From NCBI RefSeq assembly GCF_000344685.1, contig NW_006920419.1, positions 1,231,576 to 1,295,575 of the forward strand: a stretch of DNA of 64,000 bases, in the 5' to 3' direction. This document shows positions 1 through 12,670 of this stretch, piece after piece. Under the pieces are notes generated by a model. It had not been told where the DNA came from. It ran no database searches and worked only from the letters and a program-made list of their open reading frames with translations. The DNA is from Gloeophyllum trabeum ATCC 11539. Its lineage: Eukaryota; Basidiomycota; Agaricomycetes; Gloeophyllales; Gloeophyllaceae. Each line of letters opens with the position of its first letter. Positions within the stretch are counted from its first letter, which is position 1. The translations under genes were made by a program, and so were the position numbers.

Positions 1-102
1 GTGGCACATGCCAGTGCCTTGTTTGTGGCAAGTTTGGCCGGCGCACGGCACTGCAGCAGTCGTTCGAACTCGACAAATTACTGCTCGAGTCATACGCTCG
101 TC

Positions 103-1303
103 ATGCCCTTTGGCGAAATCGTGTGCGGATCTCCAGGAAGCGGTAAATCTACGTATTGCTATGGAAAATATCAACTTTTCACCGCGCTCAACCGACCGGT
201 GGCGGTAGTCAACCTCGATCCCGCAAACGACAACATCCCCTACCCGTGCGCGGTCGATATATCGTCTTTGATCACACTCGACGATGTGATGGACGAACAT
301 GGGTTGGGACCGAACGGTGGCATGCTATACTGCATGGAGTACCTGGAAGCAAACTACGACTGGCTGGAGAGCCGACTGAAGGAGCTCGGGAACGACACCT
401 ACTTGGTATTTGACATTCCCGGACAAGTCGAGCTAAGTACGAACCATGAAAGCCTGAAGAACATCATTGCAAAGATGGGGAAGAGCGGGATTAGGGTACG
501 CCTACGCTCGTCTGCGCAAAATATGCATGTGCGGAGTTCACAAAGGGCTCAAGCTAGCCGCGGTACATCTGTGCGATGCGCATTATATCACGGACGCGTC
601 GAAGTATGTGTCGATCCTGCTGCTGTCCCTCAGAGCGATGCTGCACCTGGAGCTACCCCATATAAATGTCCTCTCGAAGATTGATTTGGTCACGCAATAC
701 GGCGATTTAGGTTGGTGTTCATGCCTAACTCCTTCGAACCGTTGCTCAATTGCGATCTCCTCCATTAGATTTCAACCTAGATTTCTACACCGAAGTACAG
801 GATCTGTCGTACCTAGAGAATGCGCTATCCCGCGACAATCCTCGGTACGCGGCCCTGAACATGGCCATCTGCTCCCTGATCGAGGACTTTGGTCTCGTCG
901 GGTTCGAAACGCTCGCAGTGGAGGTAAGCCGCATTCTTGAGTGGTGGCTGCAGTCGATGAATGGTACTTCCAGGATAAGCACTCGATGCTCCATCTCATG
1001 CGTGTAGTAGACCGTGCAACGGGTTGCGTCTTCGTTCCCCCAGCAGACGCTGCTGCACCGCCGGGCGTAGTTCCTGCATCAGGAGCACCAGCGAGTTCCC
1101 GGCCAAATGAGTATGGTCTGTTCTCTTCTGCTATCGGCCCTATCCAGGGCACTCGGAGTGACGTACGGGACGTGCAGGAGCGGTGGATCGATGCCAGGGA
1201 AGAGTGGGACGCGTATGAACGTGCACAGTGGAGGAAGGAAGGCGAGATGGTCCGAGACGAGGCGGCTAAGAAGAGTAAGATTAGGGAACGCCATACGGTT
1301 TAG
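103..1303 (+). CDS. GPN2: GPN-loop GTPase 2 (GPN2 family)
   Basis: Model join(103..495,554..710,769..923,974..1303), 344 aa. GPN-loop GTPases act in assembly and nuclear import of RNA polymerase II (known for the family). Seen: Walker A motif GSPGSGKST at residues 9-17, the diagnostic Gly-Pro-Asn loop at residues 69-71, the DIPGQVEL switch region, and the guanine-binding stretch LLSK-like (NVLSKIDL). The first intron joins ..KSGIR to LAAVHL.., which fits family alignments better than the nearer AG at 545. The start at 103 puts Walker A at the usual distance from Met; the open frame runs further upstream to position 1 but that part is unlike the family. The highly conserved core, family-like length (human about 310 aa) and phase-compatible introns make this a confident call. 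The C-terminal 40 residues are charged and lineage-specific. Confidence 0.93.
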
Positions 1304-1721
1304 TATAAGATAGCCGTAAACACCGGTAAGAATCTGGTCAGTGCGGTGTAGCACAAGGTCCACTGTAGAGCTTTATGCTCGTTACATGAATGCAGGTACA
1401 ATTCTTTGCATGCAAGAACGCACTCTAGGACCAGAGTGTATAAGCGATGACCATGAGATCGTTCTGAGGCATGGAAGATCCAGCCCCGACAGCAACCTGA
1501 CGTCTCCTGTTTTTTGTTTTTGGCGAGTCTACATTCGATCCTGAGTGGGTCTGCCTGTACAAAGATATTAGCACAGACCCCTCGTGATACTCGCGCGAAT
1601 CATTTAGGGAGGTTCGAAGAGTCACCCGTCTGCGATTGCTGGAACAAGATGTACCATGCCGCACCTTGGGGACGTGCAGCAAAACATATCACGGCCATCA
1701 AACGAAGCATGTACCGAAGGT
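1304..1721. other. convergent intergenic spacer
   Basis: 418 bp between the 3' ends of GPN2 (+) and SDR1 (-). I see no gene, repeat or RNA signature; both 3' UTRs presumably lie here. Confidence 0.6.
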
Positions 1722-2880
1722 CTAGTAAACGAACTTCTGCCCTACGAGTTCCTCGCTCAATTTCCGTAGTCTTTCTGCAGCACCCTTGTCGACCGCGTAT
1801 GGCTTGGTCTCCTCCTCGGGCGCTAATTGGCAATCTTGCAAGTATATGCCGTTATGCTCTGGATGGTAATGCACATGAACAACTGACTGACGTTAATTAA
1901 CGCGCAAACAAGTACTCACGGTTGAGTGCAGGGTCGAATGCGGCGACGACGTAGGTGGCAGTGCCTTGGCTCACGTTCTTGTACCTGAACTTTGGAAGGT
2001 CCACTTCCTTGTTCCCAAGTTCCTTGTCCAGGGCCACTACGTGAGGGAGCGTAAGACACAGCCTTTCGTGTTGCTACCAAACTCACATAGGTCAGCATAG
2101 TCATGCGGGGAGATGTATCGATCGAGGTTGGTTTGGACAGGGCCAGGGTGCAGAACGAACACTTTCAGACCCTTCGAGCCTAGCTTCTCAGCCAAGGCAA
2201 CCGAAAAGAGGATATTAGCCGTCTTTGCCTGCCCGTACGCGCGCCATTTGTCGTACACCTGACCGTCCTACGTTGAGCGCCTTCAGCAAAGTTACAAGGG
2301 TCCGCATCAAGAAGGAAAACTCACCTTGAAACCTATATCATCCCAGCGGATGTCACTGAATCGGTGTGCGGCACTGCTGACGTTGACCACACGAGGTCCC
2401 AGCTTAGATTGAAGCAGTTTGGGGGAGATGAGGTTGGTAAAAAGGAAGTGGCCCGACGTGATTCGTGCCGAACTGCATCTCCAAACCATCGGCGGTCTTC
2501 TGGTATGGGCAGGCCATTATGGCGGCGTTGTTAACGAGTATGTCGACTGGCTCCGGCCATGAGAGCACCTCTTCCGCCGCCTTACGCACCGACGCCTGCG
2601 ATGCCAGGTCAAGTTCGAGGGTGCGCGTCTTCACGCCCGGGTGAGCGATTTCGATATCTTTGACGCACTCGGTGAGCTTCGAGGGGTTGCGGCCCGCGAG
2701 GACGAGGAGCCTGGGGTTGTGTGCCGCGACTACCGAGGCGAAACCGGCGCCTAGACCAGCCGGCGTGACGCCGGTGGTGAGGATGGTCCTACCATCGATA
2801 TGAGAGGAAAGGGCGGCTGCGACTGCCTCGGCTGTGGCGTCGAAGTCGAATGAAGAGTTCGAAGTGATGCTGGTGGACAT
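1722..2880 (-). pseudogene. SDR1, short-chain dehydrogenase/reductase with a +1 frameshift
   Basis: Exons on the minus strand: 2880..2325, 2267..2087, 2036..1920, 1858..1722. Same family and same three intron positions as SDR2-4; exons 2 and 4 are 181 and 137 nt as in the paralogues. The N-terminal cofactor motif TGVTPAGLG, the NNAA motif and the active-site Y-G-Q-A-K are all present. Exon 1 is 556 nt where paralogues have 549 or 552; one extra codon and one extra base account for this. The extra base lies in a CCC run (plus strand) at 2452-2454, right after FGTNHVG, and throws the reading frame off for the rest of exon 1. Either a young pseudogene or a homopolymer sequencing error; everything else looks functional. 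It is the only SDR of the four on the minus strand. Probable TATA-like ctatatg lies about 60 bp upstream of the ATG. Confidence 0.85.
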
Positions 2881-4213
2881 CGTCTGCTTGCGGAGGGGGA
2901 CTGAAGTAGGACAGCGAACGTGATACATATAGTCTTTGCGGCCTCAAGATAAGCTACCGGTGCTAGGGAGAGAAAGGTGGCTCATACGTACCTATTGTTA
3001 TGACGAGCGTCTGCGTCAACATCATGTGCTGACGGGTCATCCTCTGTAAGTATAGGTGGGATAGGAATCCAGGGGGTGTCCCGGTCCACCCACACTGTCT
3101 ACTCCAGCAGACCTATCTTGGGTAGTGGAAGACGATGACTGTCAGTTCGTGAGGAAGCTCCAAGGCCTTACGCGACCATGTCGCGACGCCACCTTGTATT
3201 TCTCTCTTATCTCTGTGCTTGAAGATTGAAATGAGAATCATACATGTGGCCGGGTATATCTGCGGTTCACAATACGAGCTAAGGGAGAAGATGATATTGA
3301 TAAGTTGGAGTTGATGTAGACATGCCATCTTCTTCGTGCAGAAGTACACGATGCAAACCTACTGAAACAAATTTGCCTATATGCCTTCATTGCTACTTCA
3401 TCGCCCGTGGAGACTCGCATCGACTAGTTGCAATGAACCTACGACACAAGCAAAGCCATTTTGAACCTCCGGCTAGTCCTGGAGCTGCAAGTGACCGCAA
3501 TATTGGCCCCATTATCCTTCAACCTATACAGCCACAGGAACCATTGGGAAATGCCAGTCTATACTTCACCCGTCCAGATACACCATGCACGCATGATAGA
3601 ACAATGCATCACCCTACCTAGGTTTATAGACGATTGAGTGGGTCTTCAGTCGATGTTTTACGGTGAATCATGGTGGTTTGTTTTGCTCACCCGGCCCAAC
3701 TCAGTATCATTGTAAAGCAGTAGAATAGGCTATCAATGAATACGGCTACACAGGCTCCCACTAATTACCAAAACTTTCAGATACCCAGTATGTCGGATGA
3801 GGTATTCCACTCACCGTATATGTTAGAACCCAGATACTTCCCAGTATCTAACTCAACCTGTCCCATTTCCCGGCACAGTCGTATACATGCTTCAAGCAGA
3901 CTGACAAGTTGTAGAAAACTTATTGCCTGAGCTCAATGCAGCCACAGAACGTACGCTGACCCGTATCACAGAGAATTGTGGCGGATGGACAATTGTGGCG
4001 CAACACCGGCGCTCTCCGCTCATCGCGACACTATCCCACCGCTGAGGTTGTAAAGCAGGCTTGTGGTAGTGAGTGCAGGTAGACCGCATAGCAAACGCGA
4101 TGACTGATGACACTACGACATAGGTTAATTCTCGCTGTTGCCTGGGCGCGAGCAGCAACGGTGTTGAGCATAGTTCCGCCATCGTTCAAACCGTTATACA
4201 CCGAAGGAGAGCG
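2881..4213. other. intergenic region, divergent SDR1/SIN3 promoters
   Basis: 1.33 kb between divergently transcribed SDR1 and SIN3. No ORF here has codon structure, homology or introns that would support a gene, and I see no repeat with clear ends. Confidence 0.55.
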
Positions 4214-7200
4214 ATGTCGCAGAAAGGTTCACGAATGGGTTCCGAGGGCGAAATGATGCGATCTGCGTCAGTCTCACGGCCGTCATCGTCACAGCGAACG
4301 CAGCGAAAGTTAGCCGAGGAACCAGCAGAAGCGCCCGGTCGTCTCTTCCCTTCGTCCGCGTACGACCTCATGCCAGTATACCCCGGGGCACATTCGCAGA
4401 TTATGTCTGGAGACGGCGCGAACGCGCAGGACAGGCCACTGGATGTTACGGACGCACTGGGCTATTTGGATGCTGTGAAGGTGCAGTTCCATGACCGCCC
4501 GGACGTGTACAACCAGTTTTTGGACATCATGAAGGATTTCAAGAGCCAGATGTACGTTGTCTCACGTCCTGTGTTCGAGCTTACGCGTATGGTTTCGCAG
4601 CATAGACACCCCCGGCGTGATTCAACGCGTGTCTTCACTCTTCCGCGGCCATCCCGCCCTCATCCAGGGCTTCAACACGTTCCTGCCACCGGGGTACCGT
4701 ATCGAATGCAGCAGCAACTCACAAGAAACGAACCTCATCACCGTCACCACGCCTACAGGGACGACGACTCGGTCGGCCGCTACGTACATGGAAGCGCCGC
4801 CACGCGAGCTTGCTGGTCACGCCTCGACCTCGATGCTTCTCGACCCGAACCCCGGCTACCAGGGCATGCCGCCACCCTCCGCGCCACCCAGGGACCAAAA
4901 GGCGCCGTTACAATCCGCGATGAATTATGTTCAAAAGATCAAACTGCGCTTTACGGACGAGCCGGACACATATAGGCAATTTTTGGAGGCGCTGAACAAC
5001 CACGCGGATGAGGTACGTTGCCATTGTGCTTGGATATCATCAGCTGAAGAGCCGTGAACAGCAGGAGGCTTTGTTAGCGCGGGTGGAGATGATTTTCAAG
5101 GACGAACGGGGCCTGTTTGAAGAGTTCAAGGAGTTTGTCGCCACGCAGAGAGCGCACATCGCGGACATGATGACGGGCGACTCGCGCGCGCCGACACCAG
5201 AATCCCGACCATCTCGGAAGAGAGGGGAGCCCTCGGGCTCATCTACTGCTCAAGGGTCGGCCAAGAGGAAGCGGAAGCCCGCAGAGAAGGAGAACGCGCC
5301 CTCTACGAAGGCTGGTGGACAGAAGGTACGTAGTGGGAATCTATTTCTCCGCTCTGAGACTCATGCCTTGGGACACATTCAGAAAGGCAAACAGACGGCA
5401 AGCCACAATGAAGCCTCGAGCTCCCGCACACAGAAACCACCGTCCCCTCGCACTGCCAAACTGCACCACCACCAGGCCCTCGCTGCGAACCCTAACTACC
5501 CATCCACATCACACTCCCTCCCCCTAATGCCGCCGCCAAACGTCGTTCTCAGCCAACAAGACGAGAGCAACTTCTTCGACCGCGTGAAGCGGATGCTCGA
5601 CAGCCGGGAGACGTTCAACGAGTTCCTGAAGATCGTGAATCTGTTCACGCAGGACATCATCGACCGCTCGCGTCTGATCAAGGAGAGCCGGACGTACCTC
5701 GGCTCCGGGGAGCTGATGGCGCAGTTCATGGAGATCCTGGGGTGGGACGAGAGGAAGGAGGCGGAGAGGATCTCGGCGGAGCAGCTGGAGCAGGCGTGGG
5801 TAAACCGTTCGCCCAGGGTGCTTGATGTCCCGCGGAGAGTGGACCTGAGCGCGAGGTATGGCAGCTATCGACGTCTTCCAGAAAACGTGAGTCACAATTT
5901 GGTCGCCTCTAATATTTGCTTTCTGAGCACACTGAAACCCCGTGTAGGAAATCAACGTGACATGCTCGGGCCGGGACGATATGTGCAAGGCTGTACTCAA
6001 TGATGAGTGGGTCTCTCACCCTACTTTCGCCAGCGAAGATTCTGGCTTTGTGGCACACAAGAAGAATGTCTACGAGGAAGCCCTTCACCGCAGCGAAGAA
6101 GAACGGCACGAGTACGATTTTCACATCGAAGCTATCACTCGCACCATCAGCGCTCTCGAGCCCATAAACAACAAGATCGCACAGCTGAGCGCCGAGGAAC
6201 GCAGCAACTTCAAGCTCAAAGCTAACCTCGGTGGCGTCGGCAAAAGCATCCATCAAAGGGTCATAAAGAAGATATACGGGCGCGAGGCCGGCTTGGACGT
6301 CATACAAGCGATGCAGGACTCTCCCGCCCTCGCCATCCCCGTGGTCCTGGGCCGGCTGAAGCAGAAGGAGGAAGAGTGGAAGCGCGCACAGCGAGAGTGG
6401 AACAAGGTGTGGCGGGAGGTCGATGCGCGGAACTACGAAAAGTCGCTCGATCACCAAGGCATCACGTTCAAAATGAACGACAAGAAGGCGACCAGCACGA
6501 AGGCGTTCCTCAACCAAATCGAAGCTGCTCGAGACGAGCAGATAGCGAAGCGCGCAGTTATGGTTGACCCACTATTCTCGAGGGCGCGGCCGAGACATCA
6601 GTTGGAGTACTTCGTCGAAGATATCTCGGTGCTGCAAGATGCGCTGCGATTGACCCTCAGCTTCCTCGACCGCACCCAGAATCAAATAGGGTTCACTGAG
6701 CGGCGGCGCATAGAAGGCTTCATTCGGCTGTTTGTTCCCATGTTCTTCATGCTTGACCACGCCAGCTTCAACGCCGCCTTCATCGCTCGGCGAGAGGTAG
6801 GTGACAGCGAGACTAGTGACGAAGTTGCCAGTATAATAGATGAGGCGGAGATCGTCAGTGTCGCGAGCAGCAACTCAAGAAATGGCAGAGGCACGCGGAA
6901 GATGGGTGGCGGGAATGCGGGCGACTTACGCAAGAAGCTGCTGAAGAGCGAGCAGGCCAAGTCGACGAGTAGGCGCACGAGAGCCCAGGAGTTGGCTTCC
7001 CCCAATACATCGCGGCCTGCGTCACCAGCTCTGACTGACCCGATGCAGGTGGACGCGGAGGAGAGTAAGCCGCAGGTATCGGAGAAGAATGGAGAGCCGT
7101 CGAGTTCATCCAATGGAGCTCCTGTAGAACGGACGGACCGTAAAGGCTCATTCTTCACAAATACCATCTTCTATGTCTTCATACGGCTAGTTGAGGTGAG

Positions 7201-8296
7201 TTGTCGATCCATCAATGATGATAACCTATTCTAATATGTTATGTAGCTTCTCTATTCTCGACTCCTACTATACAAGCACCTGAGTGGATCTTCCTCCCGT
7301 CAACAGCATTACGCTATGCTGTTGGATGCGTGCGAGAGACTGTTCGACAACGATATCGAGCAGCATTCGTTTGAGGATCAAATGAGGCAGTTGTTTGGAC
7401 CTAGGGTAATCGCTTGCCATGCCTGGTCAAAATACTCGCTAACTCGTGGCCAAGGATGCATATCGGATATTCACCGTGGACAAGGTGATAGGGCCCATGA
7501 TCAAGCAAGTATGTACTGCAGTTTCTCAAGCGATCCCCCGTCGACTTGTGCTGATGGTTTCGGCTATTCTGTAGATACAACTTGCTTTGTCAGATTCTAA
7601 ATCAATGGAACTATACGAGTTGCTGAAGAAGGAGCGGGCGATCACGTCCCCCGTATCCCAGGATTACATCAACCTGAGGAAGCAAGCTGAAGCAATCTTG
7701 GGTCCTGATGAAAACCTATTCCGCATTGACTGGGTGCGTTTCTTACCCGCCATTGAGTTGCGCCATGGTCATAATTTACCCTGCCATTTTTAGTATCCAG
7801 ATCTTAAATCGGTGACTATCCAGCTGTTAGGGAAGGATGACGCAAGTGACACAGACCCGGAGGTACTCAGTGGTCGCTGGCAAGCTTATCTCGATTCCTT
7901 CGTTTCTGTGAGGAAGCTGTCGTCATTTCCTTTACTCGTTTGTCTTATGAAGAATGTCTAGGGTGATTCCGCTGCAGGTCTCCCACCTAACAAAGTCAGA
8001 TCACCCTTCTTACGCAGGTAAGCCGATAGCTTCGTCTTTCCCTGGCTAGATGCTGAAGAATGTATAGGAATCTACCGCAATCGCTCGAGCTGCCCAAAAT
8101 CGCCGCACGTGGGGGCTTGGAGATCAAGGTCTGCGTGCGGACGTATCGGCTGTTCTTCGTATCGCACACCGAGGATGTCTTGTTTCGAACGAAGACACAG
8201 GAGGAGCTTGACCGTGCGCAAAAGTATCAGCCCCGACCGTTCAAGGACGGATTGCTTGGAAAGAGCCAGACCCCGCCTGTGCAGCAGCCCAGTTGA
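4214..8296 (+). CDS. SIN3: SIN3 transcriptional corepressor
   Basis: Model: 4214..4551, 4601..5012, 5044..5325, 5383..5886, 5948..7195, 7247..7405, 7455..7508, 7575..7733, 7794..7907, 7962..8017, 8068..8296 (11 exons, 1184 aa, all phases agree). SIN3 is the nuclear scaffold of the Rpd3/HDAC corepressor complex and has no enzymatic activity. Three paired amphipathic helix domains are visible at about residues 76-147 (LDAVKVQFHDRPDVYNQFL), 214-285 and 404-465. They are followed by the HDAC-interacting region opening with YGSYRRLPENE (about 506-513), then a long helical C-terminal domain (about 700-1160). The linkers are Ser/Pro/Lys-rich. The intron at 5013-5043 is only 31 bp, so that junction is the least certain; a sequence error or different join there is possible. 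Single-copy housekeeping gene; unrelated to the accessory genes around it. Confidence 0.93.
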
Positions 8297-8606
8297 TATA
8301 TGTTTCCTGCGCCTGTTCTTTTGGTCGTTCGCATTTATCATTATTAGATGTATAAATATCGTAATTGGGACCTGGGACCACATATCCAGTATCCTGCTAA
8401 GTTGTGGACATGAATGCCCGATAGATCGGTTAATGTCCGAGAAGACGTCTGTAAGCTCTATCGTGCGGATCTAGGTTATGACAACATCTGTCGCAATGTA
8501 GCTTACTCAGACGCTTCGAGTAGCGCGCATACGCAGGTATATATACAAGGACAAGCAGCAAGTACTTCTACGTACCAGCAAGAACAGCGCCTTTTCAGTC
8601 ATCATC
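8297..8606. promoter_or_regulatory. SIN3-GST spacer with TATA-like box
   Basis: 310 bp spacer. A TATA-like stretch (tatatatac, about 8538-8546) lies roughly 60-68 bp upstream of the GST start codon. Nothing else seen. Confidence 0.5.
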
Positions 8607-9566
8607 ATGCCGGAGAAGATTACCCTTTACACTGCGAAGGTTTGTACAATATAATAGTACGGTAGCAGGCCGTGCCTGAGCACACCTTCATACAGGTCTG
8701 CCCTTATGCTCACAGGGTACGTCGACTGCGACAGTCGATACTATCAACGTGATGACTGAGAAGCAAGAAGGTTGAGCTTGCTCTCGAAGAGGTGGGGGCA
8801 CCCTACGAACCGTACCAGATCGACCTGCAGAACAAGCCGGAGTGGTACGCGCCCCAGATCAATCCAGCAAGCAAAGTGCGTCCTCATGTGCACCTTTGAT
8901 AAGTACAACAGTTGACCTCCAGAGCCTAGGTACCAGCAGTGGCGTACGGAGGCCCACCCACTTCGCCCGATAAGCCCTCCCCAGAGTCGACCAAGATCGC
9001 AGAGTCGCTCGTCCTTCTCGAGTTCGTGGCCGACCTATACCCCAACTCTCACTTGCTGCCGAAGGACCCCGTCCTCCGTGCCAAGGCCCGTTTCTTCATT
9101 GATGCGGTGGGCACGAAGCTGAACCCCAAGTTCTTTGCGTTGGTGATGCGCGGTGAGCCGGGCGCAGGGGAGGGCTTGTTGCAAGGTATCGAGGAGATCC
9201 AGAAGCTCCTGCCGGAGGAGGGGAAGGGCAAATATGCGGTCGGAGATGTCTACACGATTGCGGATGCCGCAATTACGCCTTTCCTGGCGAGGATGGAGGT
9301 GGCGATAAAGAATGATCTCGGGGCATTCGAACCGGGCGAAGGGACGAAGGTGTACGAGAAGCTGCAGGGTGACCCCAAATATGCAAGGTTCAGGAAGTAC
9401 TTGGACGATGTCAAGGCAAGGCCGAGCTTCCAGAAGACGTTCGACGAGGTGAGGTCTTGTGTATTAGCTCATTGTGTACATCACTGACAAGAGGTTACAG
9501 GGATATTTAGTTGAAGCATACAGAAAGAGATACGAGCCGGCTCGGGCCCAAAAGAAGAATGATTAA
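8607..9566 (+). CDS. glutathione S-transferase, cysteine-type (omega-like or fungal FuA-like)
   Basis: Model join(8607..8639,8696..8716,8771..8875,8930..9448,9501..9566), 247 aa, five exons including a 21-nt exon. The N-terminal thioredoxin-like fold starts MPEKITLYTAK and carries a catalytic-type cysteine, Cys13, in V-C-P-Y-A-H-R, as in omega-like and several basidiomycete GST classes rather than the Ser/Tyr classes. The cis-Pro segment is NPASKVPAVAYGG and ESLVLLEFVADLYP follows. The helical C-terminal domain contains the YTIADAAITPFL capping motif. Cytosolic; expected to reduce or conjugate small electrophiles (family knowledge). Its placement beside oxidoreductases fits a detoxification role, which is inference. 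Exact GST class cannot be settled by eye. Confidence 0.88.
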
Positions 9567-9770
9567 TGTGCTATCAGTTTGTGGACGACCAGTTTGTATT
9601 TGTATCAGAGTTACCCCAAGCGATGTGTGTATACTGTAATCATCCTGTGCGAAGCTGAGCCACCCATATGTCGAGCGTGCATCCCTTATGCCGTCTCCCG
9701 GCTTGAACAGACACGATTATAGTGATGGATAATAAGTACAGTTATTTGGCTTAGTTTACGTGAGGTACTG

Positions 9771-11275
9771 TAAATCCACGTAAATCGACCCTACCGTGAC
9801 CCGGGGTCAACGGTGGCTGATGGCCCAAGGTAGCGGGTAGAGCGCGAAAATTCTAAGTCCCACTGCATTAAAAGGTCCCGAGTAGTGCCAGATTCATGGT
9901 GAACACAAGCGGTATACTGTACATATTATTCTTACTAGATACAAAGGCTCTAAATACGATAAATAGTGCTATTTGAGGAGGAGCACATAGGTCCTCGACG
10001 CGTCAGACGCGTTCTAATTACACGCCACGCGTCCTGGGGTCCCGAAATGAGTATCCCGACAAGGGCGCCAAAGCTCTCGGGGTTTGATGGGGAGAAGCGC
10101 TCGGGAACGCCGCGCGAAGCGGCGGCGGCTTGATGTGATTGTACACAGCCCGGCAGTATTTGTACAAATGTTGCGTCAAAATCCGGAATCAAACGTTTGC
10201 GTTGAGATTGCCAAACAGGAGCAAGAAAATCGCCCTCGCGAATGAATCAGACCGAATATTTGCATGAGTTTCTTGCCGCGGGATAGCGCAAATGTTGCAC
10301 AAATAAAGTCACATGACCTGCACGGGACTGATAACATCAATCACGCCATTCCATACCATATGCCTAGATTGATCCCCTTTCCCACCCCGTTGCTCGACGG
10401 CGCAGCTTATATGGATGCATGGAAAACAATATAATCATTATACATATCTACTACATACATGCCTGAGCATCTAATGATGTCTTGTACATCACAAGACCCA
10501 ATATACGCACTGCCTGTGGTGCATCTGCTGTTACAGAAACACGGAAATGCGAGTGCGAACATACGGCGATATGCCGCACACTTGTCGGCCTGTACAACTT
10601 CTGCATCATCAGTATGTTCAGAGAGACTGGAAGAGTAGCGCACTTACCTCGTGCTAATCGAGCATCAGGATTGAAGAAGATATGGGACTCTAGACCCGGC
10701 CGTTGAGTGCAGTCAAGCTCAATGACCTACCGTGCAGCAACGGGACAGCAGCGAAACATAGCTATAAATATGGTACACGTACCATGTCAAGTAGAGATAA
10801 CAGCTGCAAGATGCTGGGCGGAACTGAGGGGAGCACAGGCACGGACAAGAGATGGTGGTGGTTGAAGGGCAAGAGAGGATGAGAGAGAAATTTGTTGAAG
10901 TCCAACTCCAACCGCTACGAGCGGAGATTGAACTCCGGCACATCGGCATGATGAAGCAGCGACGCGACGTGTCACGAGACCAGCGGCACGCCCCCGTGCC
11001 GATAAGTCTAAGTCAGAATATTGCGCAAAGGAATCCACGACGCAAATCCTTTGCAACCTGTATTGCAACCGTTGCACAAATGACACACGCGCAAAATGAG
11101 TGCAACTGTTACGCAAAAGTACTGATATCTATACTACCGACATTTGCACGAACGCCCCTTGGATTTTTTCACCAGATTCTGGGCAGGCCGTGTACGGAGG
11201 GCGTGACGTGCCCGTAAATCCATGCATCACGTGGCCGTAAATCATGTAAATCGGCGTAAATCCACCGAAATAAAT
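9771..11275. repeat. region of dispersed GTAAATC and TTGCRCAAA motifs
   Basis: GTAAATC occurs twice at 9770-9790 and four times between 11214 and 11270, always on the plus strand. Between them, TTGCACAAA, TTGCGCAAA and related TTGC words recur at 10280-10305 and 11018-11120. No long inverted ends or target duplication was found, so the extent is approximate and the class unknown. It may be a decayed mobile element or a regulatory array. Confidence 0.35.
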
Positions 11276-12625
11276 GCTTTACGCTGCTTATGCCGCGCTT
11301 TCGCGCACTTATGCTGTAAACTGAGTGCTTTTGCACCTGCGGGATGCCTCCCCGGCTCTTGGGGGCTAAACTGACTACATAGAACGATTTTTTGAGTACA
11401 TTATCCGTAGTTACACGCATTTTGGTAATATACATCAACTTCTATCTACTGCAGGAGAGCAAAAGCACCCCCGGGGAGGTGCAGCACCGGGGAACGAGCG
11501 GGACAGGCGACGCGTCGACGCGTCGCGCGAGGCGTGGGAATATCCGGAAACCGCCGAGCGCCACCTGCCTAATAAGGAAGGAAAAGCGTAAAGCCAGCGG
11601 CATAAGGGGTATTAATATTATGGGTTTCGTCACTGAGTACTGACAGTCAGTGACAGATCGAAGGGGTCTCGTTAGCGGTCACGGGGTCCTGCTCTCATTG
11701 GATGATGGGTCGCTAGGCTGGTCTAGCGGCAGACAGTAATGTCGATATCGGACAGTGTATAGCATTGTAGAACAGCATGATAGGGTAATATACCAGCAAT
11801 AGTGCTGATTTGATATTCTTTCCATGTTGCTACATTATACCTATACTTCAGGCTGCAAAGCACACTTTTCAGCCAATCAGCAGCTGATCCCAGCAGGACC
11901 CCCGCCTCACTCCGAAGACATGCTTGGCGCCATCAAGCGGGACAGCCTGAGCTGGCATTTCCAGTCCCTACTGCCAAATCTTCGCCTTGCGATTGAACTC
12001 AGTACTAAAGGAGACAACTTATTTCGCATCGAGAACTCAAATTATTGGGAACTGCACCCACAAATCGGCCGCGATGATAGACGAGGGGCGAAGGCAGACG
12101 TGCTAAAGGGATCAACTACATAGCAGATAGCCAACCGTAGCTCGGAGACGCTTCAGGGTCTCCAAGTGGTCCCATGAGCAAGTGACCTGGCCTTCCGCCA
12201 CAGAAAAAGTCCAGGCCGCCCCTTACAAATGGTGCGAAGTCTTGCGAAGTTAGGAGCAGGATTAACCTAGCGTACGCGTCTGTCGGTCCCGACGCAAGCC
12301 AGTGACTCAGAAAATACAACCGACATTCATGATTACCGAGCCTTCGGTATATGTTTTCGATGACTCATGTTCTGATTACAGTATCACTTTAACCAGCCTC
12401 TTGGCGACACCGTTAACAGAGTCTACCTGGACTAGGTGATCCAGACATATGCTCATTACTAATGAAAAACAACCCTTCTTGCCCTCGGCACGGTGACGCG
12501 TACAGACGCGACTGCACCAGTGCCGCATAGGTAAGCGTCTTGGAGAAATTTGAAGAAACGTTTGAAGGGCAGGCTTGACAACGTGCGATCAGGGGACTTC
12601 TTGCGCGACGAGGCGAGAAAACATC

Positions 12626-12632
12626 TATAAAA
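12626..12632 (+). promoter_or_regulatory. TATA box of SDR2
   Basis: TATAAAA, 39-45 bp upstream of the SDR2 start codon. Confidence 0.55.
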
Positions 12633-12670
12633 CCCTGGACCTATCTGTCTTCGCCCTCCGCACACAGAAT

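Larger units (their letters stand above)
9567..12670. other. 3.1-kb non-coding stretch
   Basis: No supportable gene. It contains a motif-rich region (9771-11275, listed separately), clusters of ACGCGT at about 9998-10032 and 11509-11525, and the SDR2 promoter at its right end. Short ORFs on both strands show no domain or intron logic. Confidence 0.5.

Noticed and set aside
5909..6517. 202-aa minus-strand frame inside SIN3
   Set aside because: Antisense shadow of the well-supported SIN3 exon 5, biased by GC-rich third positions.
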